Source: Rhodococcus erythropolis NBRC 15567 | Lineage (GTDB): Bacteria > Actinomycetota > Actinomycetes > Mycobacteriales > Mycobacteriaceae | Assembly (NCBI RefSeq): GCF_001552595.1 | Contig: NZ_BCRM01000023.1 | Location: forward strand, 1 to 64,000 | Direction: 5' to 3' | DNA: 64,000 bases | Shown: positions 33,564-41,600 of the stretch, piece by piece | Numbering within the stretch: position 1 is the stretch's first letter | Layout: each line of letters opens with the position of its first letter | Position numbers and translations under genes: made by a program | The notes under the pieces: model-generated | Databases searched by the model: none | What the model saw: the letters and a program-made list of their open reading frames with translations, nothing else | What the model was told of the DNA's origin: nothing

Positions 33564-34305
33564 GTCGGCGCCTCACGATCGTCGGCGGAGTACCTGGGGA
33601 AATCTCCATCAGCGTGAAGCCGACGGTATTGAGCACGATAGTCCGGCCTACCTCCAGATCGAGAGGTGTTCGCCCGTGCGGGTGGATGTGTCCGTGAATC
33701 ATGACCGTCGGATCGAGGGTGCGGATCAAGGGGGTGAAGCATTCGAACCCACGATGTGGCCGATCCTCGGCGTCGCCGACGCCGCGGGCGGGGCTGTGGG
33801 TGAGCAGCACATCCACGCCCGCCCGGCCGCCGGGAAGCCGCGATTGCCAGGCGTTTCGCCAGGTGAGCGAGCGGGCGCGTCGGCTCTGCTGGCGCTCGGA
33901 CCACTGATTGGGACCCGTGTTGTATCGGATGGAACCACCGAGGCCCGCGATCCGCAGACCGGCGACGGTCACGATGCGTCCGTCGGCGTTGACTGCGCCG
34001 GTCGGGCCGGGCCACTGCGCCGGCATACCTGCCCGCATCCAACCGGATCTCTTGTTCGAATATCCGGACAGATCGACGTCGTGGTTTCCGGGAACGAACA
34101 CGCACGGCGCATTCAGTTGGTCAGACAGGTACTCCAGATACGCAAACGGCAGGTCGCCCGCGCCGAGGATCACGTCGACTCCGAGTGAACGAACTTGACT
34201 GCTCCACAGGAATTCGACGGTCTCGTCGCTGACAGCGAGAACGGAGACCATTTCGACGACGCTACCGCCACCGCGAGGTATCTGCGCTGCGAACCTCGCG
34301 GGCAC
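33553..34305 (-). CDS. metallophosphoesterase (calcineurin-like)
   Basis: A 250-residue phosphoesterase with GAGDLPF (GDxx), VPGNHDVDL (GNH), LLTHSP and MIHGHIHPHG (GHxH) blocks. The first metal motif, normally DxH, reads SDET, so one metal-binding His is missing. GTG 34305 is used; ATG 34251 (MVSVLAVSDE) would give 232 residues and fits the family start about as well. Co-translated with the ParB-like gene (11-nt overlap). Substrate unknown. Confidence 0.82.
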   Translation of the reverse strand: MPARFAAQIPRGGGSVVEMVSVLAVSDETVEFLWSSQVRSLGVDVILGAGDLPFAYLEYLSDQLNAPCVFVPGNHDVDLSGYSNKRSGWMRAGMPAQWPGPTGAVNADGRIVTVAGLRIAGLGGSIRYNTGPNQWSERQQSRRARSLTWRNAWQSRLPGGRAGVDVLLTHSPARGVGDAEDRPHRGFECFTPLIRTLDPTVMIHGHIHPHGRTPLDLEVGRTIVLNTVGFTLMEISPGTPPTIVRRRHGS

Positions 34306-34322
34306 GGTGTTTAGATGGACGA

Positions 34323-34907
34323 GTGTCAGACAGCGTCGTATCTTCCGTCCGGGCCCATCTCGTCAGCAGTATCGAGGGGCCGGACCCCACCGCGGCCTCA
34401 GTGACGTTCCTCGGTGTCGAACCGCTGGACGTACTGCGTTTCGAATCACCCGACGGCCTGGTCCGCTACGTCACACTGGGGTGCTCGCGTCATCCGATGG
34501 GCGACCCCAATGAACTGGTCGCAGACCCCACACGCGGTCCTCGCGCCGAGTTGGTGCTCACCCTGCGCGGTGGCACGGGTGTCGCGTCGGGTGTGGCCAG
34601 GACGCTCGCGGTGCTGGCTGCGGCGCCGTCCGTCGAAGGCGTCGTGCTGCTCGAGGACGCGCTGTTGGACCTGGGCGAGCCGCTGTGGAAGGACACTGCG
34701 TTCACGGCGGTGCTTCTCGGTGACAGCGGGATCGCCGACCTGACGCTGCCGGAGCCGTTCGATCCGGTGCGCTTCCTCGGTGTGGTCCCCCTGACCGGTA
34801 CCGAAGCCGCCTGGGTGCGTCTGCGCGGCGCGGAGGCGCTGCGGGAAGCGTGGACCGAGGCGGGGATCGACATTCGCGATCCGCACCGTTCCGCTGCCTC
34901 GCTCTAG
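34323..34907 (+). CDS. suppressor-of-fused (SUFU)-domain protein
   Basis: A 194-residue protein with the bacterial SUFU-like fold: FESPDGLVRYVTLGCSRHPM, RAELVLTLRGG and FLGVVPLTGTEAAWVRLRGAEAL (in pieces). Bacterial SUFU proteins often serve as immunity proteins to secreted toxins, but no toxin gene is next to it. GTG start 17 bp from the divergent phosphoesterase start. Single gene. Confidence 0.75.
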   Translation: MSDSVVSSVRAHLVSSIEGPDPTAASVTFLGVEPLDVLRFESPDGLVRYVTLGCSRHPMGDPNELVADPTRGPRAELVLTLRGGTGVASGVARTLAVLAAAPSVEGVVLLEDALLDLGEPLWKDTAFTAVLLGDSGIADLTLPEPFDPVRFLGVVPLTGTEAAWVRLRGAEALREAWTEAGIDIRDPHRSAASL

Positions 34908-34932
34908 CTGCGCCGGCGCTTTGTCCGTCAGA

Positions 34933-35379
34933 TCATTCGGCGTGCACGAGGATGTCCGCCAAGTTCTCGAGACTTACCCGAACGGTCCGTGAAAATGCTT
35001 TCGTCACGATCGGGTCGGCCATCTTGCCGAACACGCCGCCGAGTCCGCTTTCGCTGTCGAGTCGGTAGGTGACCCGAGTGCCGTCACCGACTTCTTCGCA
35101 GGTCGTGGTCTGCGAGAAGCTGACCGGACTTTCGACGGACGTCGATTTCGACGATCTCGGTGGGTCGTACTCGGTGAATTCGGATGTCCACTCGAGGCGC
35201 TTGCCCAGGATTCTCGAGACGCCGTGCCAACGGCTTCCCACGCCCATCGGGCCGTCGGTGATCTGTTTGCACTCGACCATCGAATTCTCCCAGTTGGGCC
35301 AGTTCTCGGCGACGGCGATGTACTCCCAGACGTCCTTGGGTGGCAACGCGATCTCTACAGACTGCTCGACTGTAGGCAT
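34933..35379 (-). CDS. SRPBCC/polyketide-cyclase-like lipid-binding protein
   Basis: A 148-residue START/SRPBCC-fold protein (VEIALPPKDVWEYIAVAENWPNWE in pieces; GSRWHG; C-terminal long helix). The fold has a deep hydrophobic cavity for lipids or aromatic ligands. The ATG (MPTVEQS) is selected by GGAGGAAC 5 nt upstream; the frame stays open ~60 codons further without a better site. No linked enzyme suggests the ligand. Confidence 0.8.
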   Translation of the reverse strand: MPTVEQSVEIALPPKDVWEYIAVAENWPNWENSMVECKQITDGPMGVGSRWHGVSRILGKRLEWTSEFTEYDPPRSSKSTSVESPVSFSQTTTCEEVGDGTRVTYRLDSESGLGGVFGKMADPIVTKAFSRTVRVSLENLADILVHAE

Positions 35380-35512
35380 GGTTGTTCCTCCATCTCTCCT
35401 GGATCTGAATTTGCTTGTCGCAAAATGAATTTCGGGAACGGAATGAAAATGCGTACCCATATCCATTGTCCGCCTGCGACGGTGGCAAGTACAGGGAGTC
35501 AGCGTGCGAGGT

Positions 35513-36592
35513 TCACAGCCAGTTGTTGCGACGGAAGAGAAAGAACAAGCCGACACACACCGACGCGATGAGGAACAGGATGGACTGATAGCCGTACTTG
35601 TAACCGAGTTCCGGCATGTTCTCGAAGTTCATTCCGTAGATACCGGCAACGCCCGTCGGCACGGCGGCGATAGCGACCCAAGCCGAGATCTTGCGCATGT
35701 CGGTGTTCTGTTGCACCGCGATCTTCGCGAGTGCGGCATCGACCAGAGAACTCAACACCTCGTCGTATTCCGAGATACGTTCGGCCACGATCGTGTGGTG
35801 ATCCCTTACGTCACGGAAGTATCGCCGGATCTCCTTCGGGACGAGGCCGCCCGCGGGCTGGGTCAGCTGGAGCAGTGGCAATCCGAGTGGAGTGACCGAG
35901 CGTCGTAGTTCGACGATTTCACGTTTGAGCAGGTAGATATGCTCGACGGCAACGGTGTTCCGCGGGTTGAACACCAACTCTTCCATGCTGTCGACGTCCT
36001 GCTCGACGAGTTGGATGACGGAGAGATAGCTGTCGACGACGTGGTCGGTGATCGCGTGCAACACCGCGAACGGGCCCATGGCGAGGCGCTCGGGATTCTG
36101 CTCGAGTGACTTGCGCACGCTTGCCAGTTCGGAGTGATCCCCGTGACGGACGGTCACCACGAAGTCGGGACCGACGAACACCATGATCTCGCCGGTTTCG
36201 ACGATCTCGCTCGCCGTCGCGACGGACTCGTGCGGTACGTAGACGACCGTGCGCAGCACCAGGAACATGACGTCGTCGTAGCGTTCGAGTTTCGGGCGCT
36301 CGTGTGCATGGACGGCATCCTCGACCATCAACTCGTGGAGTCCGAAAGTTGCTGCGACATCTTGCATCTGGCCTTCGTCGGGTGCATGCATGCCCACCCA
36401 GACGAACGCGTTGTCTCGACTACGGACCTCGGCCAACGCGGCGCGGTGCGTGTACTTGCCCGGCAACCGCACGCCGTCCACGTAGACCGCGCAGTCGACG
36501 ATCGCGCGGGCTGCCGGAACGGGGATCTTGGGCGCATCGGCTTGCGTCGATTTGCCGTTCGACCAATTCGGCAGTGACGGCATGGTTGGCAC
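35513..36592 (-). CDS. corA: CorA-type magnesium/cobalt transporter
   Basis: A 359-residue CorA. A long N-terminal cytoplasmic funnel is followed by two C-terminal TM helices, and the pore signature GMN lies at residues ~320-322 (YGMNFENMPELGYKYGY). The protein ends in a basic RRNNWL tail. GTG 36592 is chosen since AAGGAG lies 5 nt before it; ATG 36583 three codons on is possible. It corresponds to Rv1239c. With the MgtE-like module at 22.5-23.8 kb it is the second magnesium-related locus of the window. Confidence 0.93.
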   Translation of the reverse strand: MPTMPSLPNWSNGKSTQADAPKIPVPAARAIVDCAVYVDGVRLPGKYTHRAALAEVRSRDNAFVWVGMHAPDEGQMQDVAATFGLHELMVEDAVHAHERPKLERYDDVMFLVLRTVVYVPHESVATASEIVETGEIMVFVGPDFVVTVRHGDHSELASVRKSLEQNPERLAMGPFAVLHAITDHVVDSYLSVIQLVEQDVDSMEELVFNPRNTVAVEHIYLLKREIVELRRSVTPLGLPLLQLTQPAGGLVPKEIRRYFRDVRDHHTIVAERISEYDEVLSSLVDAALAKIAVQQNTDMRKISAWVAIAAVPTGVAGIYGMNFENMPELGYKYGYQSILFLIASVCVGLFFLFRRNNWL

Positions 36593-36741
36593 GCTCGCTC
36601 CTTCTCGGTCTGTAGTGCAGGGGAACGGCACTGCGGCGACACGTGATCGAATTGCGCTGCCGCTGCGGCGTAATCGTACGTCAGCTTCCGGCTCGCCCAC
36701 CGGAGCGCGATGAAGTTGCCGATTGCTGACACACTGGAACA

Positions 36742-37596
36742 GTGCGAATAGACCTTCACACCCACTCCAACGCATCGGACGGCACCGATACCCCGGCTGC
36801 CCTCATGCGCGCCGCAGCCGACGCCGGACTCGACGTCGTCGCCATCACCGATCACGACACGACTTCGGGCTGGGCCGAGGCGGCGCACGCCTTGCCGGCC
36901 GGCGTCAGCCTGGTTCGTGGGATGGAGATGTCGTGCGAAGGTCGAGGTGAGCGTGGCTGGCCGGTCGCTGTTCATCTTCTGGCGTACCTGTTCGATCCGA
37001 CGCATCCCGAATTCGCCAAAGAACGTGAGCGACTGCGCGCCGAACGCGTCGAACGTATCCGGGTGATGACGACCATGATGGCGCGCGACGGTCTGCCCGT
37101 CGATCCCGATCAGATCTTGGCTGACGCCGGTCCGTCCGTCGGACGCCCGCACGTCGCAGCGGCCCTGATGCGGGCGGGAGTGGTGTCGAGCATCAGTGAG
37201 GCTTTCTCCGACCTGTTGTCCAGTCGAGGGCGATACGACGTTCCCAAGTACGACACTCCGCTCGAGTACGCCGTCGAACTGGTGGCAGCGGCCGGGGGAG
37301 TAACTGTCCTTGCGCATGGACGTGCCCGTTCGCGCGGCGGATTGCTTGCGCTCGACCACATCCGTGATCTGGCCGATCTGGGTCTCGGGGGTCTCGAAGT
37401 CGATCACCCGGACCATCGCAGCGACGATCGTGACGTCCTGCGCAGCCTGGCCGTCGACCTGGGCTTGGCAGTCACCGGATCCTCGGACTACCACGGCGAG
37501 AACAAGACGATCGGACTCGGCGACGAGCTGACGGACGAGGCCGAGTTCGACAAACTCGTCTCGGCTGCCACCGGCGTGGAGGTACTTGGGCGCTGA
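36742..37596 (+). CDS. PHP-domain phosphoesterase
   Basis: A 284-residue PHP-superfamily protein: IDLHTHSNASDG and AITDHDT carry the metal-binding His and Asp residues, VLAHGRARSRG and GLEVDHPDH complete the site, and SSDYHGENK lies near the C-terminus. Such stand-alone proteins (YciV/RNase AM type) hydrolyse nucleoside 3',5'-bisphosphates or short 5'-RNA ends. GTG start. The stop overlaps the marC ATG by one base (TGATG). Confidence 0.86.
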   Translation: MRIDLHTHSNASDGTDTPAALMRAAADAGLDVVAITDHDTTSGWAEAAHALPAGVSLVRGMEMSCEGRGERGWPVAVHLLAYLFDPTHPEFAKERERLRAERVERIRVMTTMMARDGLPVDPDQILADAGPSVGRPHVAAALMRAGVVSSISEAFSDLLSSRGRYDVPKYDTPLEYAVELVAAAGGVTVLAHGRARSRGGLLALDHIRDLADLGLGGLEVDHPDHRSDDRDVLRSLAVDLGLAVTGSSDYHGENKTIGLGDELTDEAEFDKLVSAATGVEVLGR

Positions 37597-38207
37597 TGCT
37601 CGACACCACGCTCTACCTCACCGTGTTCATCACGCTGTTCGTGATCATGGACCCGCCCGGAGTCATCCCGGTGTTCTTGTCACTGGTCGGCCGCAAGAGC
37701 CGTGAAGATCGCAACCGAGCGGCATGGCAGGCCCCCGCCGTCTCCCTTGCGGTCATCTCGGTCTTTGCCATCGGCGGTCAGGCGATACTCAACTACCTTC
37801 ACATCGGCATTCCGGCGTTGCAGGGCGCAGGCGGATTACTGCTGCTTCTCATCGCACTCGAACTGCTGACCGGGAAGGCCTCCAACCGTCCGCAGGGAGC
37901 CGACGACGTCAACGTCGCACTCGTTCCGCTGGGAACGCCGATGATGGCCGGTCCCGGTGCAATTGCGGCTGTCATCGTCTTTGTCGCCCAGGCCGATGGT
38001 GAAGCGGCGTCGTATCTGGCGATCGCGTTGGCGATTCTGTCCATCCACCTCGTGCTGTTCGTGGTCCTGCGCTTCTCGACGGCACTGATCCGGATACTGG
38101 GTGAGGGTGGCATCAGCCTGCTGGCACGCATCGCCGGTCTTTTGCTCGCCGCCATCGCAGTTCAACTCATTGCGGAATCAGTCCGCGGATTCGTCGCGGG
38201 AGCGTAA
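37596..38207 (+). CDS. MarC-family integral membrane protein
   Basis: A 203-residue protein with six TM helices. The MarC signature DPPGVIPVFLSL follows the first helix, and PLGTPMMAGPGAIA lies in the middle. Despite the name, MarC proteins are not established antibiotic-resistance determinants and their role is unknown. Translationally coupled to the PHP gene; the next gene begins 3 bp after its stop. Confidence 0.87.
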   Translation: MLDTTLYLTVFITLFVIMDPPGVIPVFLSLVGRKSREDRNRAAWQAPAVSLAVISVFAIGGQAILNYLHIGIPALQGAGGLLLLLIALELLTGKASNRPQGADDVNVALVPLGTPMMAGPGAIAAVIVFVAQADGEAASYLAIALAILSIHLVLFVVLRFSTALIRILGEGGISLLARIAGLLLAAIAVQLIAESVRGFVAGA

Positions 38208-38210
38208 GAG

Positions 38211-38585
38211 ATGACATACGACGACAGGTACGAGGACGACTACCGGTACCAGGATTATCAGGACTATCAGTACGAAGACGATTACGACTATCCCGCCGAC
38301 AAACGACAATGGCTGCTGGTTCGCGCTCTACGCGCCCTGAGCGGCACCGTGGCGGCCGGAATCGTGGTCTTGACACTCGTCATCATCGGTTCGGCATATC
38401 TGGGCGGCAACCGCGGATTCCCGGGTCCGGGAACAACGTCGATCACCGCGCACATTGCGGCCTCGGTGGTTGCTTTGGCCGCGCAGATCTGGTGCGACCG
38501 CAGGCGGGGTATCGCGGCGGTTGCCGGATCGGTGGTCGTGCTCGTGGTGGCGGGGCTGTTGTTGGTGACGCAGTGGTGGGGATGA
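38211..38585 (+). CDS. Tyr/Asp-rich N-terminus plus two-to-three TM helices, unknown
   Basis: A 124-residue protein. Residues 1-35 are almost only Tyr, Asp, Glu and Gln with repeats of YQDY/YEDDY. A basic step (KRQWLLVRALRA) and three hydrophobic segments (about 45-65, 80-97 and 104-120) follow, ending TQWWG. The acidic tyrosine-rich tail faces the cytoplasm by the positive-inside rule. Third gene of the PHP-marC operon. No known family recognised. Confidence 0.7.
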   Translation: MTYDDRYEDDYRYQDYQDYQYEDDYDYPADKRQWLLVRALRALSGTVAAGIVVLTLVIIGSAYLGGNRGFPGPGTTSITAHIAASVVALAAQIWCDRRRGIAAVAGSVVVLVVAGLLLVTQWWG

Positions 38586-38963
38586 CTGGGTGGGAATGAC
38601 GGCTCGGGTTCGAGTGTGGTGAGGAATCCGACCGCTTGGAGGATTTGATTGTGATCCGACTCTGGTGGCAAACTGGAGTTACTTCGAGGCGGCGCCACAG
38701 CCCGGCCCCGAAGTGCAGGTTTCGTCAGAATTTCTCCCGAAACCTAGATTGCATGGATACGCCAGGGCTCACCCGCCCCACACCATGACGCTTCGGATGT
38801 ATTGCGGCCCACTTTCTCGCGCACGCCGAATGCTCTTCTTCTCAGTAGTCGTTCGCGGAAGAAATGATCTCTGACCGTTGTGAACGTAGTTTCGCAGCGG
38901 TCCGAAGGATTACTTCCCAGTAACCCAGCCCCGCTTGAGGCTGGACTAATCAGGAGTGTCATC
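38586..38963 (+). other. 378-bp non-coding stretch with the malic enzyme leader
   Basis: No convincing gene is seen on either strand. Just after the previous stop, a 14-bp unit (tggtggggatgac / gggtgggaatgac) is imperfectly repeated. Before malic enzyme there is a hairpin: ccagcc (38925-38930) with ggctgg (38939-38944), loop 8 nt, followed by the CAGGAGTG ribosome site. The stretch probably holds the malic enzyme promoter, but no clear -10/-35 stands out. Confidence 0.5.
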
Positions 38964-40157
38964 GTGTCCCTCGTGACTGAAGCCATCAACGTACCCAAGG
39001 TCGAGTTGACCGACGAAGAAATCTTTGCCGCTCACGTCGGTGGCAAGCTCTCGGTCGAGACCACCGCGCCGCTCGATACGCAGCGGGCCCTCTCGATCGC
39101 CTACACGCCGGGTGTTGCTCAGGTGAGCCGCGCCATCGCTGCAGACGAAACCCTCGCCGATCGATACACGTGGACCAACCGACTCGTCGTCGTGGTCAGC
39201 GACGGCACCGCGGTTCTCGGACTCGGCGACATCGGCCCCCGCGCGTCGCTGCCCGTCATGGAGGGCAAGTCGGCACTGTTCAAGAACTTCGCCGGACTGA
39301 ACTCCATTCCGCTGGTTCTCGACACCAAGGATCCCGACGAGATCGTCGAGACGCTCATCCGTCTGCGCCCGAGCTTCGGCGCGGTCAACCTCGAGGACAT
39401 TTCGGCGCCGCGTTGCTTCGAGATCGAGAAGCGCGTCATCGAAGCCCTCGACTGCCCCGTCATGCACGACGATCAGCACGGAACCGCCATCGTGGTCCTC
39501 GCTGCCCTCAAGGGCGCCGTCAAGGTTCAGAGCCGCGACATCACCGCACTCAAGGTCGTCATTTCCGGCGCCGGCGCTGCGGGTGTTGCCTGCGCGAACA
39601 TCCTGCTCGCCGCCGGAATCAGCGACGTCATCGTGCTGGATTCGAAGGGCATCATCTCGGGTGAGCGCAGCGACCTCAACGACGTGAAGGCAGAACTCGC
39701 GGCCCGCACCAATCCCCGCGACCTGCACGGTGGTGCCATCGAGGCTCTCGAAGGTGCCGACGTGTTCCTCGGTGTCTCGGCGGGCAAGATCCCCGAGGAG
39801 CTCATCGCTTCGATGGCTCCCGAGTCGATCGTGTTCGCGCTCTCCAACCCGGACCCGGAGATTCACCCCGAAACCGCGTCGAAGTACGCGGCGATCGTGG
39901 CTACGGGTCGCAGTGATTTCCCGAACCAGATCAACAATGTTCTCGCCTTCCCCGGTGTGTTCAAGGGCGCGCTCGACGCCGGCGCCCGTCGCATCACCGA
40001 AGGTATGAAGCTCGCTGCCGCCGAGGCAATCCTGTCGGTGGTCGGCGACGAGTTGGCGGCGGACAAAATCGTCCCCAGCCCACTCGACCCTCGCGTGGCA
40101 CCCGCAGTAGCGGAAGCCGTCGCGGCCGCAGCGCATGCTGAGGGCGTGACCAGCTAA
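38964..40157 (+). CDS. NAD(P)-dependent malic enzyme
   Basis: A 397-residue short bacterial malic enzyme that oxidatively decarboxylates malate to pyruvate. YTPGVAQVSRAI contains the catalytic Tyr; KSALFKNFAGLNSIPLVLD, CPVMHDDQHGTA (metal site) and VISGAGAAGVACA (dinucleotide binding) follow. SNPDPEI and NQINNVLAFPGVF lie in the C-terminal half. GTG start (VSLVTEAI) set by CAGGAGTG upstream. It is a single gene ending at a strong terminator and feeds pyruvate and NAD(P)H for lipid metabolism. Confidence 0.93.
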   Translation: MSLVTEAINVPKVELTDEEIFAAHVGGKLSVETTAPLDTQRALSIAYTPGVAQVSRAIAADETLADRYTWTNRLVVVVSDGTAVLGLGDIGPRASLPVMEGKSALFKNFAGLNSIPLVLDTKDPDEIVETLIRLRPSFGAVNLEDISAPRCFEIEKRVIEALDCPVMHDDQHGTAIVVLAALKGAVKVQSRDITALKVVISGAGAAGVACANILLAAGISDVIVLDSKGIISGERSDLNDVKAELAARTNPRDLHGGAIEALEGADVFLGVSAGKIPEELIASMAPESIVFALSNPDPEIHPETASKYAAIVATGRSDFPNQINNVLAFPGVFKGALDAGARRITEGMKLAAAEAILSVVGDELAADKIVPSPLDPRVAPAVAEAVAAAAHAEGVTS

Positions 40158-40166
40158 GAGGGACTA

Positions 40167-40215
40167 CGAAAGCCCCGATCGGAACCCGCACACAAGGTTC
40201 CGATCGGGGCTTTCG
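40167..40215. terminator. 20-bp perfect-stem bidirectional terminator
   Basis: cgaaagccccgatcggaacc (40167-40186) pairs perfectly with 40196-40215 around a 9-nt loop, between convergent malic enzyme and the OpuC-type operon. A-rich on the left, T-rich on the right. Confidence 0.9.
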
Positions 40216-40226
40216 TGTGTACCGAT

Positions 40227-40916
40227 CTACAGACGAGTGAGGTCGGGTGTTCGGCGCAGCCTGCCGGTCCCGGGAACCGATGCCCAGACCACCAGCGCCA
40301 GTAAGCCGTCCACGACCAGAGCCACAACCGCGACCAGAATTGCGCCGACGACCACTCGGTCGTACTTGTAGAGCGCGAGACCGTCGAAGATGTACCGGCC
40401 GAGGCCGCCGAGGTTGACGTAGGCGGCGACCGTTGCCGTGGCAATCACCTGCAGTGTCGCGTTACGCAGTCCGCCGAGAATCAATGGCAGCGCATTGGGT
40501 ATCTCGACGCGGAAGAGCACTTGGAGTTCGGTCATACCCATCGCCCGCGCGGCCTCGACGACGCCGCGGTCGACGCTGGCAATTCCGGCGTACGTGCCGG
40601 CGAGTAGTGGGGGAATACCAAGGATGACGAGGGCGAGAATCGGCGGCATCACTCCCAGGCCCATGAGAAGAACGAGGAAGGTGAGCAGGCCGAGAGTGGG
40701 CAGTGACCGCAGTGCGTTGACCAGACTGACGACCACGATCTCACCGCGACGCAGGTGGCCGATGAGTAATCCGATGGGCACCGCGATCACAGCCGAAAGC
40801 GCCACGGCCAGAACGCTGTACCAGAGGTGCTGGAGGATGCGGGTGCCGATTCCGGTGTCGCCGCTCCAATTTCCGGGATCGACGATGAAGTCCCAGGCTC
40901 CGGTGAAGATGCTCAT
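40227..40916 (-). CDS. osmoprotectant (glycine betaine/choline) ABC permease, OpuC type
   Basis: A 229-residue permease with about five TM helices and the BPD-transporter loop EAARAMGMTELQVLFRVEIP, the ATPase contact. It is the last gene of a four-gene minus-strand operon (binding protein, ATPase, two permeases) of the ProU/OpuC class. Its ATG overlaps the stop of the other permease by 4 nt. Confidence 0.9.
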   Translation of the reverse strand: MSIFTGAWDFIVDPGNWSGDTGIGTRILQHLWYSVLAVALSAVIAVPIGLLIGHLRRGEIVVVSLVNALRSLPTLGLLTFLVLLMGLGVMPPILALVILGIPPLLAGTYAGIASVDRGVVEAARAMGMTELQVLFRVEIPNALPLILGGLRNATLQVIATATVAAYVNLGGLGRYIFDGLALYKYDRVVVGAILVAVVALVVDGLLALVVWASVPGTGRLRRTPDLTRL

Positions 40917-41596
40917 ACGGGTTCCCCCTCGGCAGCCACGACGGCGGGGACCTTCGACGAGGTCGATGTTCTGGTCCACGGGGTCAGGAATCGGCCGATC
41001 AGATACAGGATCAGATCGAGCGCCAGGGCCAGCACGACAATCGCGATGATGCCGGCAACGATCTGGTCCGGGTAGTCGCGGTCGTAGCCCTGTTTGAACA
41101 GAACTCCCAGCCCGCCGATTCCGATCAGCGATCCGACCGAAACCAGCGAAATATTGGTAACGGCAATAACTCTGATGTTCGCGATCATCACCGGCAGCGC
41201 CAACGGCAACTCGACCGTCAGGGCGCGTCGTAGCGGTGTGAACCCGACGGCGGTGGAAGCGTCGATGACGTTGTCCGGCACCGAATCGAGTGCTTCGGGC
41301 ACGGCCCGGATGAGCAGTGCCGTCGCATAGACGCTCAGTGCGATCACGACGTTGAGCGGATCAAGGGTCTTGAGTCCGAACAGCTGGGGGATGGTGACGA
41401 ACAGCGCGAGCGACGGAATCGTGAACGCAATGCTCGCCAGGGTCAACGTGATTCGGCGCAGCCATCTGACGTTGCGGATCGCTGTTCCGACCGGAACGGC
41501 AATCAGGAGACCGATCAGCAAGGGCAGCAGCGCCAGATACAGATGGGTCTTCGAGTAGTCCACGACCGTCGAGAAATTGTCGATGAGCCAGCGCAT
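40913..41596 (-). CDS. osmoprotectant ABC permease, OpuC type
   Basis: A 227-residue permease with five to six TM helices and the loop IDASTAVGFTPLRRALTVELP. ATG (MRWLIDNFST) 4 nt after the ATPase stop. Two different permeases in one operon is the usual OpuC/OusV arrangement, forming a heterodimeric channel. Confidence 0.9.
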   Translation of the reverse strand: MRWLIDNFSTVVDYSKTHLYLALLPLLIGLLIAVPVGTAIRNVRWLRRITLTLASIAFTIPSLALFVTIPQLFGLKTLDPLNVVIALSVYATALLIRAVPEALDSVPDNVIDASTAVGFTPLRRALTVELPLALPVMIANIRVIAVTNISLVSVGSLIGIGGLGVLFKQGYDRDYPDQIVAGIIAIVVLALALDLILYLIGRFLTPWTRTSTSSKVPAVVAAEGEPV

Positions 41597-41600
41597 GCCG

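Noticed and set aside
38572..38600. 14-bp imperfect repeat over the stop of the Tyr/Asp-rich protein gene
   Set aside because: 11 of 14 matches in G-rich low-complexity sequence and out of frame; not strong enough.
38744..38998. 84-codon minus-strand frame before malic enzyme
   Set aside because: No ribosome site or recognisable motif, and it overlaps the malic enzyme leader and start.
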